From Rhizobium grahamii (GTDB lineage Bacteria > Pseudomonadota > Alphaproteobacteria > Rhizobiales > Rhizobiaceae): a DNA stretch of 64,000 nt. The notes beneath the pieces were generated by a model. That model worked only from the letters and a program-made list of their open reading frames with translations. It was not told where the DNA came from and did not search any database. Positions within the stretch are counted from its first letter, which is position 1. Each line of letters begins with the position of its first letter. Shown here in pieces: positions 1 to 9,345 of this stretch. The DNA lies in assembly GCF_009498215.1 (NCBI RefSeq), contig NZ_CP043498.1:868001-932000 (forward strand), given 5' to 3'. Made by a program: the position numbers and the translations under genes.

Positions 1-1541
1 GGCTCGAGCCGGAGATCGAAACGCTTCGCCAGAAAGTCAGCGATGCCGAGCAGAAGGTTGCCGAGTATCGCGCCGAACACGATCTCTTGCCGACAAACGG
101 CGGCAGCAATTTTCCGACACAGCAGCTGAACGACATCTCCGCGGAACTCACCCGCGTTCGCGGCGAAAGAGCCAATGCCGAGGCACGGTCGCAGGCCGTG
201 CGCAACGCGCTTTCCTCGGGCGAGGCGTCGGACACGCTGCAGGATATAATGTCGTCGCAGTCGATCCAGCGTCTGAAGGGTACTGAATCCGCGTTGCAGT
301 CGCAGATCTCCGATCTCCAGACGACGCTCCTCAGCAATCATCCGCGCTTGCGGAGCCTGAGGGCTCAGCTCACCGACATCAAGGCGCAGATCCGCGAAGA
401 GACCCAGAAGATCCTCGCAAGCATCGAGAATGAAGCAAAGGTTGCCTCGCTGCGCCAGAAGGAACTCGAGCAGCAGTCCGACAGGTTGAAGGCAAGCAGC
501 GCCCAGGCAGGAACGGATGAGGTTGGCTTGAACGCTCTGCAGCGTGAAGCCGCCGCGCAGCGCCAGTTGCTGGAAACCTACCTTGCGCGTTACCGCGAGG
601 CCGCTTCCCGTTCCGATAAGAATTCGAGCCCGGCCGATGCGCGCATCGTCTCGAACGCGATCCAGCCTGTCGATCCCTATTTCCCCAAGGTCGTACCGAT
701 CGTCACCGTCGTCGCGCTCGCGACACTCATCGTAACCTCGATTGCGATCATGCTCGCCGAACTCTTCAGTGGTCGTGCACTGCGGCCGGTTTCCCGTGCC
801 GTCGAGATCGAACAGGAAGTGATTGAAGAAGTGGTCGTACCGGAGCAGCCAAGGCGTACACCTACGCCAAGCATGCTGGCGGTTTCCGAAGACGAGGCAC
901 CTTCGGAAGCGGTCGTCGAGCCAGAAAACGAGCCGCAGGGAGAAGAGGAGAACGAGTTCTCTGTCACGGCAGTCGCCGATTATCTGATCGAGAGCCGCGC
1001 ACAGCTGGCGATCGCCATCTCGCCGACAGGCGACGATGGCTCGGCCGCAACCGTCGCCCTTGCACGCCGCCTGGCCATCGTCGGCTCGCGGGTTGTTCTT
1101 CTCGATATGACTGGTTCCGGATACCCGACCCGCCTCATGGCCGAGAATGATGAGGCGCTTGGCGTCACCGACCTGCTCTGCGGCGAGGCCGCTTTCGGCG
1201 AAACCATCCACAGCGATCGCCTGACCGATGCTCATTTGATCCCGCAGGGGATGAGCGATATGCGCCAGGCCATGCGCGGTGCGGATCGCTTGAGCCTGCT
1301 GCTCGACGCGCTGTCATCCGCTTACGACCTCGTTGTCGTCGAATGTGGCGCTGCCAACGTTGCCGCGGTGTCGCGTTTGACCCGCAGCAAGGATGTCGAG
1401 ATCATTCTCTCGATGCCTGAGATCGTCGAGGCCGAATTCCTGGCCGCGATGACGGATTTCGAGGAAGCCGGCTATCATCGTGTGCTGCTGATGAGCGGCG
1501 GCGAGGCGGAAATCTTCCCGGAATCGCGCGAGGCTGCCTGA
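1..1541 (+). CDS. Wzz/ExoP-like exopolysaccharide chain-length/BY-kinase-like protein (5' truncated)
   Basis: The reading frame is already open at base 3, so the N-terminus lies outside the window. The visible part has a long coiled coil rich in Glu, Gln and Arg (about bases 1-640), then a membrane segment (about 685-770), then a cytoplasmic domain with a P-loop ATPase fold. This is the order found in polysaccharide co-polymerases that set exopolysaccharide chain length with the Wzy polymerase (ExoP, GumC). The nucleotide-binding motifs are degenerate: the Walker A position reads SPTGDDGSAATV with no GKS/GKT, the A' strand reads VVLLDMTG, and there is no C-terminal tyrosine cluster. A kinase-dead regulatory version is therefore likely. 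Family assignment is by architecture and motif pattern. Confidence 0.8.
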   Translation, partial: LEPEIETLRQKVSDAEQKVAEYRAEHDLLPTNGGSNFPTQQLNDISAELTRVRGERANAEARSQAVRNALSSGEASDTLQDIMSSQSIQRLKGTESALQSQISDLQTTLLSNHPRLRSLRAQLTDIKAQIREETQKILASIENEAKVASLRQKELEQQSDRLKASSAQAGTDEVGLNALQREAAAQRQLLETYLARYREAASRSDKNSSPADARIVSNAIQPVDPYFPKVVPIVTVVALATLIVTSIAIMLAELFSGRALRPVSRAVEIEQEVIEEVVVPEQPRRTPTPSMLAVSEDEAPSEAVVEPENEPQGEEENEFSVTAVADYLIESRAQLAIAISPTGDDGSAATVALARRLAIVGSRVVLLDMTGSGYPTRLMAENDEALGVTDLLCGEAAFGETIHSDRLTDAHLIPQGMSDMRQAMRGADRLSLLLDALSSAYDLVVVECGAANVAAVSRLTRSKDVEIILSMPEIVEAEFLAAMTDFEEAGYHRVLLMSGGEAEIFPESREAA

Positions 1542-2792
1542 TCAGGCGAACCGACGCATCCGCTGCGCGACCTTGTAGAGCCGCGGATGCGACTTCACGA
1601 ACGCCTTGCCTCTGGTGATGGTCCGGTGAAACAGCCCCATTGCCGCGCCGCGAGCGTTTAGCGGCAGAACCACGTCGTAATGTGCCGTCTCTTCCGGCGC
1701 CCAGGAGCGCTTGTAGCTCTGGTCGCCGAGGCCGAAGTCGAACAGACTGACGCCGTGATCCTGCTGCCGCTGGATCATTTGCCAGAAGAGGAATTCGCCG
1801 GGGCTGGCATCCGCCGCGATCGTCTCGTCAATTGAGCTGAACTGGCAGATGACGTGATCGCCCTTGCGCGAGATTCCGGCGAGCGCCGCGATATGCCCCT
1901 CATGCTCGCCTTTCAGCCGGATCGCATGCATCTCGAGGCTGAAGGCCGGAATGGCAGGATCACGAGCGTCGATCGCGCCGTGCAGGAATTGCTTGGTTTC
2001 CGCATCGGAGAACACGTCGGGTAGCCCGAGCGCCTGAAAGCGCCGGCTCTTTTGCGCGAAGAACGCATCCAGAAGCTGATGCTGCTCTTCCGGTGCGCCT
2101 CCCGCGATGTATTCGAAACCACCAAGCGCTTCGAGCCGCTTCGACTGCACACGAAACTTCTTGCGGCGGTTCTTTGCATTCAGCTGCTTAAGCGTCGCTT
2201 CCCAATTTTCGAGCAGCGGCAGTTGATAGGCATAGTTCTGGTTCTGCACCGTCGGAAGACGGGTGAGGGGATTTGGACGCTCTCTCCAGGACAGCGGAAT
2301 GTTCTGCAACAGCAGAAGGTCCGCATGTTCCATAAGAGCGGTCTTCAGCATCGCGGAGAGACGGTCCGGCTCGATAGCGCCAAGGGCAGCGGCGAAGTCG
2401 GCGGCAAACAGCCCCGTGTTGATGTTGCTGTGGTCGGCGCCGATGAACTTGGCGATCCGGATACCGCGCGACGATACGATCTCCACGGGCAGGATGAAGG
2501 CAGTGTCAGCACCTGCCTTGCCGGCGATGACGGCAAGAGGCCGTCGATGCGCTTCGACCCAGGCGGCGCACCAGTCATAGCTCTGGTGCAAGGAATTGAG
2601 ATTGTCGCGGTCCAGCGCGCGCCATTCGCTTTCAATGGCCTGCAGCGAGGTAACAAGTTCAATCTGCAACCGCTCGACGGCGAGCTCGACATTCAACGCC
2701 CGTAGCTTCGCCACGCTATCAGGCACGCCGGCTTCTGCCTGCGCTTCGTGATCGACATGAAGCTGCTTTTGGTGCACGACGCCTCTCCGCAT
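1542..2792 (-). CDS. GNAT/FemAB-like acyltransferase (CelD/BcsL type)
   Basis: A 416-residue protein with the layout of the Acetyltransf_6 (CelD/BcsL) family. A variable N-terminal part precedes a GNAT-like core containing a long basic helix (KRLEALGGFEYI), a GEFLFWQMIQ segment and a DFGLGDQSYKRSWAPE motif near the C-terminus, which is typical of this family. Such proteins are usually linked to cell-surface polysaccharide decoration, which fits the neighbouring ExoP-like gene, though the acceptor cannot be read from sequence. The first ATG is taken as start; the N-terminal 20 residues are weakly constrained, so a downstream GTG could be used. Its stop codon abuts the stop of the convergent ExoP-like gene with no gap. 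Confidence 0.75.
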   Translation of the reverse strand: MRRGVVHQKQLHVDHEAQAEAGVPDSVAKLRALNVELAVERLQIELVTSLQAIESEWRALDRDNLNSLHQSYDWCAAWVEAHRRPLAVIAGKAGADTAFILPVEIVSSRGIRIAKFIGADHSNINTGLFAADFAAALGAIEPDRLSAMLKTALMEHADLLLLQNIPLSWRERPNPLTRLPTVQNQNYAYQLPLLENWEATLKQLNAKNRRKKFRVQSKRLEALGGFEYIAGGAPEEQHQLLDAFFAQKSRRFQALGLPDVFSDAETKQFLHGAIDARDPAIPAFSLEMHAIRLKGEHEGHIAALAGISRKGDHVICQFSSIDETIAADASPGEFLFWQMIQRQQDHGVSLFDFGLGDQSYKRSWAPEETAHYDVVLPLNARGAAMGLFHRTITRGKAFVKSHPRLYKVAQRMRRFA

Positions 2793-2893
2793 TATGGACG
2801 CGGAGAAGAATAGGCATCGGCACCCTATATTTTCTTTACGCTAGGCTGGTGGTGCGGCTTTTCCGGCAATCAGGGTTATTCCGTGATTAACGG

Positions 2894-3112
2894 TCACTGC
2901 TGTTTGGGACCGGCCATCCACTTGATGATGACCATCGCCGGCAGCACCCATAGCAGCCCGCTGAGCGAGAAGTAGAGAAGGTGGGCCCACCAGGGCGCTT
3001 CGCCGAGCGTTGCGACCGCAATGGTATTCGCCAGCACGGCATAGGCCAGAACGAGAACGACGATCAGGATCGTGCCGATGAATTTGCGAAGGCGGACAGG
3101 CATCGGTTTCAT
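2894..3112 (-). CDS. DUF2842 family small membrane protein
   Basis: A 72-residue protein with a short basic N-terminus (MPVRLRKFIGT) and two hydrophobic helices, the second containing LLYFSLSGLLWVLPAMVIIKWM and ending in a basic tail. This matches the alphaproteobacterial DUF2842 family, whose function is unknown. An alternative start four codons in, at the second Met, is possible. It lies divergently next to ctaA, so the roughly 100 bases between them should contain both promoters. A longer overlapping frame on the same strand (to 3188) is a shadow. Confidence 0.8.
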   Translation of the reverse strand: MKPMPVRLRKFIGTILIVVLVLAYAVLANTIAVATLGEAPWWAHLLYFSLSGLLWVLPAMVIIKWMAGPKQQ

Positions 3113-3214
3113 TCCAGTTCATACGAAGGGCGCCGCGACGGCATGCCGCAAAGGCTCGGGGCTTGTTTTGCATGAGCCGCTCGGGCAAATCAATGCCGGA
3201 AACAAGGAGCAGTC

Positions 3215-4318
3215 ATGGCATTCGCGAATACAACCACCGAACAGAGAATCTTGGGTGAGGTCCGCACGCAGGACCGCAACCGTAAGGCGGTTCGCGTCTG
3301 GCTGGGCTTCGTCCTTCTGGCGCTGTTCTGTCTTGTTATCGTCGGCGGCGCGACGCGGCTGACGAATTCCGGGCTCTCGATCACCGAATGGAAGCCGATC
3401 CACGGCGTTATCCCGCCGCTGAACGCTGCGGAATGGGAAGAAGAGTTCAAGCTGTACCAGCGCATTCCCGAATATCAGCAACTGAACAGCGACATGACGG
3501 TCGAGCAGTTCAAGGGAATCTTCTGGTGGGAATGGGCGCATCGCCTTATCGCCCGCGGGATCGGCGTTATCTTCGCGCTTCCACTGATCTATTTCTGGGC
3601 GACCGGAAAGATTGAGCGGCGCCTGCGCTGGCCGCTTCTCGGCATTCTCGCGCTGGGCGGCATGCAGGGGGCGATCGGCTGGTGGATGGTGTCATCGGGC
3701 CTGTCGGTTCGTACCGATGTCAGTCAGTACCGGCTTGCCACGCACCTGATCATGGCCTGCCTGATCTTTGCATCGTGCATGTGGATCATGCGGGGCCTGT
3801 CTCCGCATTCCGACGATGAGGCGCCGACGTCAGGTTCAAAGGCGTGGGCGGGCGTAATCGCGATCTTCGCGCTGTTCCAGATCTACCTCGGCGCGCTGGT
3901 GGCCGGGCTCGATGCCGGCTTCAGCTACAATACCTGGCCGCTCATGGACGGGGCGATCGTTCCGTCCGACCTGCTCATTCAGCAGCCTGCATGGATCAAT
4001 TTCTTCGAGAATCCGAAGACGGTGCAGTTCATCCACCGTCTCGGAGCCTATACGCTGCTGGCGCTGACGCTGCTCAACATGATCATCGCGCTGTCGGCGG
4101 CTCCATCGACCACGCACGCTCGTCGAGCCGTCGTCCTGTTCGTTCTGGTCATCGTCCAGGCTGCGATCGGTATAGCAACGCTGCTGCTGCAGGTTCCCGT
4201 GCATTGGGGCCTGTTGCATCAGGCAGGCGCCCTCGTCGTGTTCGGCTTTGCCGTCGCCAACTGGCGCGGCTTCTATGGCGAATATCCTCGCACCACAGTG
4301 ATCGCCGAGCGCGACTGA
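3215..4318 (+). CDS. ctaA: Heme A synthase (COX15/CtaA)
   Basis: Inner-membrane enzyme that oxidises the C8 methyl of heme O to the formyl group of heme A, the cofactor of aa3-type cytochrome oxidase. The 367 residues contain eight predicted membrane helices in two four-helix halves. Conserved motifs are [18 protein letters not shown] after the first helix, [11 protein letters not shown] (heme-ligand His), QYRLATHL, and in the second half FIHRLGAY and [10 protein letters not shown]. The length and the EWKP motif match the alphaproteobacterial class. Start ATG is preceded by AAGGAG at a good distance. It is followed directly by a strong terminator. Confidence 0.96.
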   Translation: MAFANTTTEQRILGEVRTQDRNRKAVRVWLGFVLLALFCLVIVGGATRLTNSGLSITEWKPIHGVIPPLNAAEWEEEFKLYQRIPEYQQLNSDMTVEQFKGIFWWEWAHRLIARGIGVIFALPLIYFWATGKIERRLRWPLLGILALGGMQGAIGWWMVSSGLSVRTDVSQYRLATHLIMACLIFASCMWIMRGLSPHSDDEAPTSGSKAWAGVIAIFALFQIYLGALVAGLDAGFSYNTWPLMDGAIVPSDLLIQQPAWINFFENPKTVQFIHRLGAYTLLALTLLNMIIALSAAPSTTHARRAVVLFVLVIVQAAIGIATLLLQVPVHWGLLHQAGALVVFGFAVANWRGFYGEYPRTTVIAERD

Positions 4319-4334
4319 TATCAAATCGAGGCAC

Positions 4335-4368
4335 AAAAAAATCCGGCTGCACCACAGCCGGATTTTTT
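4335..4368. terminator. Bidirectional intrinsic terminator between ctaA and rne
   Basis: Perfect inverted repeat AATCCGGCTG / CAGCCGGATT with a five-to-six base loop, preceded by an A-run and followed by a T-run. It can stop transcription from both convergent genes (ctaA on plus, rne on minus). Confidence 0.9.
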
Positions 4369-4397
4369 GTTTCTACGCGTAAGCGACAGGCGGCTTC

Positions 4398-7229
4398 TTA
4401 GAAGAAGCCGCGGCGCTGCCACCAGCCAGCCTTCTTGGGCTTGCCGTCGCCATCGGTGCTCGTCGACTTCACGGTCGGCTCCGATGAGGAGATGTTCGAC
4501 TCGCGGTTTGCACGGACCGGCTTGGCTTCTTCTTCGACGGATGCCGTCAGATCCGCAGCCGCTTCAACCGTTTCCGGTTCCGCAGCAGGAGCTACCTCGG
4601 CAGCGGCTTCGACAACCGGCTCTTCCACCGGCGATGCCTTGCGGCTGCGCCGTGCGCGCTTCGGCTTGACGTCTTCGGTGACGGAAGCTGCTGTCTCGAC
4701 AGCAGCCATGGCAGTCTGGGGCTCGACAGCTTCTTCGGCAACGACCTCGATGGATTCAGCCACAGTCGCCTGTACCGGTTCTGCTACCTCGGTTTCCTCG
4801 GCGTCGGTCGCGGCCTCGTCTTCATCGCCGGCCTCAGCGGACTGCTCGCCATTTTCCTCGCGGTTGCGACGACCACCGCGCTTTCCGCGGCGGCGGCGCT
4901 TGCGGCGCTGGCTCTCATCGCCGTCAGCCTGCTCGTCGGCTGTAGCCGGTGCGGCTGCATCGGCTTCGATCGCGCCGTCCTCGTCATCACCCTCGTCGCC
5001 AGCGTCTGCCTGATCGGAGGCCGACTCGCTGGCAGCCTGCTGTTCGCCGTTACCGTTACGGCCACGACGACGCCGGCGACGCTTGCGCTTGCGACCATCG
5101 CCTTCACCTTCGGCGCGCGCTGCCGGACGTTCGGCGGCTGCGGGCTTCTCTTCGAGTTCTTCGTCTTCTTCCTCGTCAACCTCGATCACGATGTCATCGT
5201 CGTCATCGTCAGGGATGGCGGCGAAGTTGAAAAGGGTTTCGATCTTGACCGGGTTCTCGACGGCTTCGCCGCGATCGATCGCGAAATGCTGCGCGCCGAC
5301 CGCGCCATCGGCATCGATGATGATGGCCACGCCGAAGCGGGCTTCATAGTCGATGATCGTCTGGCGCTTGTGGTTCAACAGGTAGAGCGCGATGTCAGGC
5401 GTTGTCCGCACGGTGATGTCGTGCGTCGTGTTCTTGAGCAGATACTCCTCGATGCCGCGCAGCACGTGCAGCGCAACGGAGGACTGCGAGCGAACGTGAC
5501 CGGTGCCGCCGCAATGCGAGCAGACCTGTGTCGTCGATTCGAGAACCGATGCGCGGATGCGCTGGCGTGACATTTCCAGAAGGCCGAAGTGCGAGATGCG
5601 ACCGACCTGGATACGCGCACGGTCGTTCTTCAGGCATTCCTTCAGCTTCTTTTCGACCGCGCGGTTGTTGCGCTTCTCTTCCATATCGATGAAGTCGATA
5701 ACGACGAGACCCGCAAGGTCGCGCAGGCGAAGCTGGCGAGCGATTTCTTCCGCAGCTTCGAGGTTGGTCTGGAGAGCGGTGTCCTCGATCGAGTGTTCGC
5801 GCGTCGAGCGACCGGAGTTGACGTCGATCGAAACCAGCGCTTCCGTCTGGTTCATGATCAGGTAGCCGCCGGACTTCAGCGTCACCTGCGGCTGCAGCAT
5901 GCGGTCGAGCTGTGCTTCGATACCTGAGCGCGAGAAGATCGGGTGGATGTCGCGATACGGCTGGACGACCTTCGCATGGCTCGGCATTAGCATCTTCATG
6001 AAGTCTTTTGCTTCACGATAGCCTTCTTCGCCGGCAACGATGATCTCGCCGATATCCTTGTTGTAGAGGTCGCGGATCGAGCGCTTGATGAGCGAACCTT
6101 CCTCGTAGACGAGGCAGGGCGCCGTCGATTGAAGCGTCAGCGTGCGGACGTTCTCCCACAGGCGCATCAGATATTCGAAATCGCGCTTGACCTCGACCTT
6201 GGTACGGTTCGCGCCAGCGGTGCGCAGAATGACACCCATGCCTTGCGGCACTTCGAGCATGCGCGCGATTTCCTTCAGGCGCTTGCGGTCCTGCGGGCTG
6301 GTGATCTTGCGGGAAATGCCGCCACCACGCGCCGTGTTCGGCATCAGAACGGAGTAGCGACCGGCGAGCGACAGATAGGTCGTCAGCGCTGCGCCCTTGT
6401 TGCCGCGCTCTTCCTTGGCGACCTGAACGAGCAGGATCTGGCGGCGCTTGATGACTTCCTGGATGCGATACTGCTTGCGCGGCTTGCGCTGGGCCCGGTC
6501 CGGAACCTCTTCCATCGCATCTTCGGCGCCGACGGATTCGATCACTTCTTCTTCGTGGTCGTCATCGTCGTCATCGTCGTTGCGGCGGCGGGTGTCGACG
6601 TCTTCGGAGATCGAATCGGTTTCGACCATCGCGGCCATCTTGCCGCCGGAGGAGCCTTCGTCCTCATCGTCGGCGGTCGCGGGCGATTCGCTGTTGGAAG
6701 CTTCTTCCGCTACTGCCTCTTCGGCAACCGCAGGGGCAGCCTTCTTGCGACTGCGGCGCGGCTTTGCCTTCTTGGCCGGAGCCTCTTCCACCGCTTCGAC
6801 AACCTCGGCGGTCTCTACCACCTCGACAGTCGCTTCGTTGGTGGGCTCGGCAGCAGGAACGATACCGATATCGGGCTGGTCCTGCGTGGAAAGATCTACC
6901 GTTGCGGTCTCGATGTGCTCGACGTCGTCATCGCGACGATGGTCCTCGGCTTCAGCGCGCAGAAGCGCCTGACGGTCGGCGAGGGGGATCTGGTAGTAGT
7001 CGGGGTGGATTTCGGCGAAGGCCAGAAAGCCATGCCGGTTGCCGCCGTAATCGACGAACGCGGCCTGAAGCGAGGGTTCAACCCTCGTCACCTTTGCCAG
7101 GTAGATGTTGCCGCGAATCTGCTTCTTGTGCTGTGATTCGAAGTCGAACTCTTCTATGCGGTTCCCGCGAACGACAACGACGCGCGTCTCTTCCTCGTGA
7201 GACGCGTCGATAAGCATTTTGTCTGCCAT
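4398..7229 (-). CDS. rne: Ribonuclease E (degradosome endoribonuclease)
   Basis: Single-strand-specific endoribonuclease for mRNA decay and rRNA/tRNA processing. The 943 residues hold an S1 RNA-binding domain (about 37-85 and 253-297) split by a roughly 160-residue insertion rich in Glu, Asp and Ala that includes an unbroken Asp run near 218-224. The DNase I-like catalytic core follows, with Asp at about 469 (VSIDVNSGRS) and 512 (VVIDFIDME), and then the Zn-link Cys pair CSHC at about 570-573 that joins dimers. Residues after about 675 are low-complexity, alternating acidic stretches and Arg-rich boxes (KRKRRRRRRG, RRKRRRRGKRGGRR), the expected disordered scaffold that binds RNA and degradosome partners. 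The insertion is a known feature of alphaproteobacterial RNase E. The long leader upstream suits feedback control by its own cleavage, which is how rne is regulated in E. coli; that is inference here. Confidence 0.96.
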   Translation of the reverse strand: MADKMLIDASHEEETRVVVVRGNRIEEFDFESQHKKQIRGNIYLAKVTRVEPSLQAAFVDYGGNRHGFLAFAEIHPDYYQIPLADRQALLRAEAEDHRRDDDVEHIETATVDLSTQDQPDIGIVPAAEPTNEATVEVVETAEVVEAVEEAPAKKAKPRRSRKKAAPAVAEEAVAEEASNSESPATADDEDEGSSGGKMAAMVETDSISEDVDTRRRNDDDDDDDHEEEVIESVGAEDAMEEVPDRAQRKPRKQYRIQEVIKRRQILLVQVAKEERGNKGAALTTYLSLAGRYSVLMPNTARGGGISRKITSPQDRKRLKEIARMLEVPQGMGVILRTAGANRTKVEVKRDFEYLMRLWENVRTLTLQSTAPCLVYEEGSLIKRSIRDLYNKDIGEIIVAGEEGYREAKDFMKMLMPSHAKVVQPYRDIHPIFSRSGIEAQLDRMLQPQVTLKSGGYLIMNQTEALVSIDVNSGRSTREHSIEDTALQTNLEAAEEIARQLRLRDLAGLVVIDFIDMEEKRNNRAVEKKLKECLKNDRARIQVGRISHFGLLEMSRQRIRASVLESTTQVCSHCGGTGHVRSQSSVALHVLRGIEEYLLKNTTHDITVRTTPDIALYLLNHKRQTIIDYEARFGVAIIIDADGAVGAQHFAIDRGEAVENPVKIETLFNFAAIPDDDDDDIVIEVDEEEDEELEEKPAAAERPAARAEGEGDGRKRKRRRRRRGRNGNGEQQAASESASDQADAGDEGDDEDGAIEADAAAPATADEQADGDESQRRKRRRRGKRGGRRNREENGEQSAEAGDEDEAATDAEETEVAEPVQATVAESIEVVAEEAVEPQTAMAAVETAASVTEDVKPKRARRSRKASPVEEPVVEAAAEVAPAAEPETVEAAADLTASVEEEAKPVRANRESNISSSEPTVKSTSTDGDGKPKKAGWWQRRGFF

Positions 7230-7870
7230 GTAAGCTGAGCTCCTCGGCGCAGTCGAGCGGCGGCATCTCCCGCTGTCGGTGAGACAGGGGGAATGCGGTC
7301 CGTTGTTGCAGCGCCGGATAATGAAAGTCGCGATTGGTGCGGTGTGGAAGGCAGCAGCCAGACAGCAGCGGGGAAACTGTTTTCCCGGGGCCTGTAGACT
7401 TCAGATAAAACCTGCTGCGACACCATCAAAGACCAAGCGAGATCGACAAAACTAAGACCTTGTTCAGGTCCGATGAGTTTGCTCTCTCTGTAAAGAGCGG
7501 TTGGTGGCTAATCCACCGATGAAGTTCCCGCATACGCCGGAAATTCAGGATCCAATTTACGAGTGGAAACGCATAAGACGGCGGACGATTGCCGGTTGTG
7601 GCGCCAGGTCCTTCGCGGTTTGGCTGCCCTTGCAGGCGACTCTATCCCGTCAGCACTTCTACCCTGAAAATCCTTGTATGTTTTCTCCGTCATAATATCA
7701 AGGGAAAAGCCAAATGTGCCATAATATTGATGGATTTGGAGCAACATAGAAAACTACGGCAGGCGTTGGTCGATTCGGATATTGCAGGGGCGAGTCCGAT
7801 TTGCTCCTCGGGAGAGCTGCGGGACATTCAAAAGTGACATTTGAGGTTGGGCGGTCGATTGGTTGAGACG
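7230..7870. other. Divergent intergenic region / rne leader
   Basis: About 640 bases between the start codons of rne (minus) and the amidase gene (plus) with no supported gene; the short frames inside show no coding character. The rne-proximal part would be its 5' untranslated leader. An AT-rich patch at about 7675-7735 carries two copies of CATAATAT about 40 bases apart and is the likeliest place for divergent promoters. I cannot assign -10/-35 boxes with confidence. Confidence 0.5.
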
Positions 7871-9103
7871 ATGCGGCGCGGGGCGGCTGTGGCCGCCGGC
7901 TTGAGATTGGGCTGTCTTGCCATCGTGGCGGCAACGCTTGCCGCGATCGTGGCGGTCAATGCGGCGATAGCAGACGAACGACTGCTTGCCTACGGCGCAC
8001 GCATCGTGGGTGATGATGCACGCACCAGAGTTGTCATCGATTTCGACCGCGCCCCGTCGTTCTCGGTTCACTACATCGCAAACCCTGAACGCGTCATCAT
8101 CGATCTGCCGGCGACGGCCTTCGGTTTCCCGGCGAAGGATCTCGACGCGAGGGGCCTGTTCAAGGATATTCGCTACGGGACGATGGACGAGGACAGTGCC
8201 CGGATCGTCCTGACCGCGATCAAGCCGGTCAAGATCGGCCTTGCCCGCGTTCAGGCCGACGAAAGCGGCAAGGGCCACCGGCTGGTGCTCGAAGCCGAGA
8301 TGACCGACAAGGCGAAGTTCGAAGAGCTCGTCAAAGCGCAGTCCTGGAGCGATCCGACGACGCCCCAGACCACCAGCGCGATTCCCTCCGCGGAACAACC
8401 GCAGGGCGGCGATCTCGTCATCGCTGTCGACGCCGGTCATGGCGGGATAGACACCGGTGCCGTCGGCGTTGACACCAAGACGCAGGAAAAGGACGTCACG
8501 CTCGCCTTCGCCAAGGCCTTCGCCGACCGCCTGAACCGTGAGGCCGGCATTCGGGCCTTCCTGACGCGCAAGGACGATACCTTCCTGTCGCTGTCGGAGC
8601 GCGTGGAGATCGCGCGCCAGAACCACGCCAATCTTTTCGTTTCGATGCATGCAGACACGCTGAAGCAGAAGGACATTCGCGGCGCCACGGTTTATACGAT
8701 TTCCGACAAGGCTTCGGACAAGCTTGCCGCCGATCTCGCCGATCGCGAAAACCTCTCCGATCAGATTGCCGGTAAGACGGTGACGGCGGAACCGCCCGAA
8801 GTGGCCGATATCCTGCTCGATTTGACGCGCCGCGAGACGCAGGCCTTTTCGATCTCGATGGCGGAAAGCGTGCTGTCGTCTTTCAAGGACCAAGTCGGCA
8901 CCATCAACAATCCGCATCGTCACGCTGGTTTCCGGGTGCTGCAGGCACCCGACGTGCCCTCGATCCTGCTCGAACTCGGCTTCCTGTCGAACAAGGAGGA
9001 CGAGAAGCTCTTGCTTGACGAAACATGGCGATCGAAGATGGCGGACCTTTTGACAGAGGCCGTGAAGCGCTATCATTCGGCGCTGGTTGCCAATGGCGGC
9101 TGA
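7871..9103 (+). CDS. amiC: N-acetylmuramoyl-L-alanine amidase (AmiC type, AMIN + Amidase_3)
   Basis: Periplasmic Zn hydrolase that cuts the amide between N-acetylmuramic acid and the stem peptide to split septal peptidoglycan. A hydrophobic signal peptide (about 1-33, ending NAAIADE) leads to an AMIN domain (about 35-140, with TRVVIDFDRAP and ERVIIDLP), a linker, then Amidase_3: VDAGHGGIDTGA (first Zn His), NLFVSMHAD (His), and LLELGFLSNKED (catalytic Glu). The frame is also open from a TTG at 7841. ATG 7871 is preferred because it begins the signal peptide cleanly. It is followed by PBP1A, a partner in cell-wall turnover and synthesis. Confidence 0.92.
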   Translation: MRRGAAVAAGLRLGCLAIVAATLAAIVAVNAAIADERLLAYGARIVGDDARTRVVIDFDRAPSFSVHYIANPERVIIDLPATAFGFPAKDLDARGLFKDIRYGTMDEDSARIVLTAIKPVKIGLARVQADESGKGHRLVLEAEMTDKAKFEELVKAQSWSDPTTPQTTSAIPSAEQPQGGDLVIAVDAGHGGIDTGAVGVDTKTQEKDVTLAFAKAFADRLNREAGIRAFLTRKDDTFLSLSERVEIARQNHANLFVSMHADTLKQKDIRGATVYTISDKASDKLAADLADRENLSDQIAGKTVTAEPPEVADILLDLTRRETQAFSISMAESVLSSFKDQVGTINNPHRHAGFRVLQAPDVPSILLELGFLSNKEDEKLLLDETWRSKMADLLTEAVKRYHSALVANGG

Positions 9104-9345
9104 GCGGTAGCGTGGCGCAGAAGTGACAGCCTCCTCATAAAGGCCTGAAACAACGTGAATTAGCGGTATGAGCCCTAGTTTGCTCACATTCAGGCCATTA
9201 GTCACGACTATGTTTCCACACGCAAAACGGAATTGGCTTGTGGCAATAACGCTCATGGAGTAATCGGCGCAGCATGCATAAAGCCGCGATCTATGGGATC
9301 GTTAAGTTCGCGCCGATCGATAATTGAGATACCGGTAGCTTAAAT

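Noticed and set aside
5083-5349. Ser-rich and other frames on the plus strand opposite rne
   Set aside because: They are the reverse complement of the Glu/Asp-rich scaffold region; the repetitive serines reflect acidic codons read backwards.
6550-6600. Apparent simple repeat (TCGTC units) as a possible microsatellite or phase-variable tract
   Set aside because: It encodes the Asp run of the RNase E insertion and remains in frame, so it is coding low complexity. Length variation is possible but nothing here shows it.
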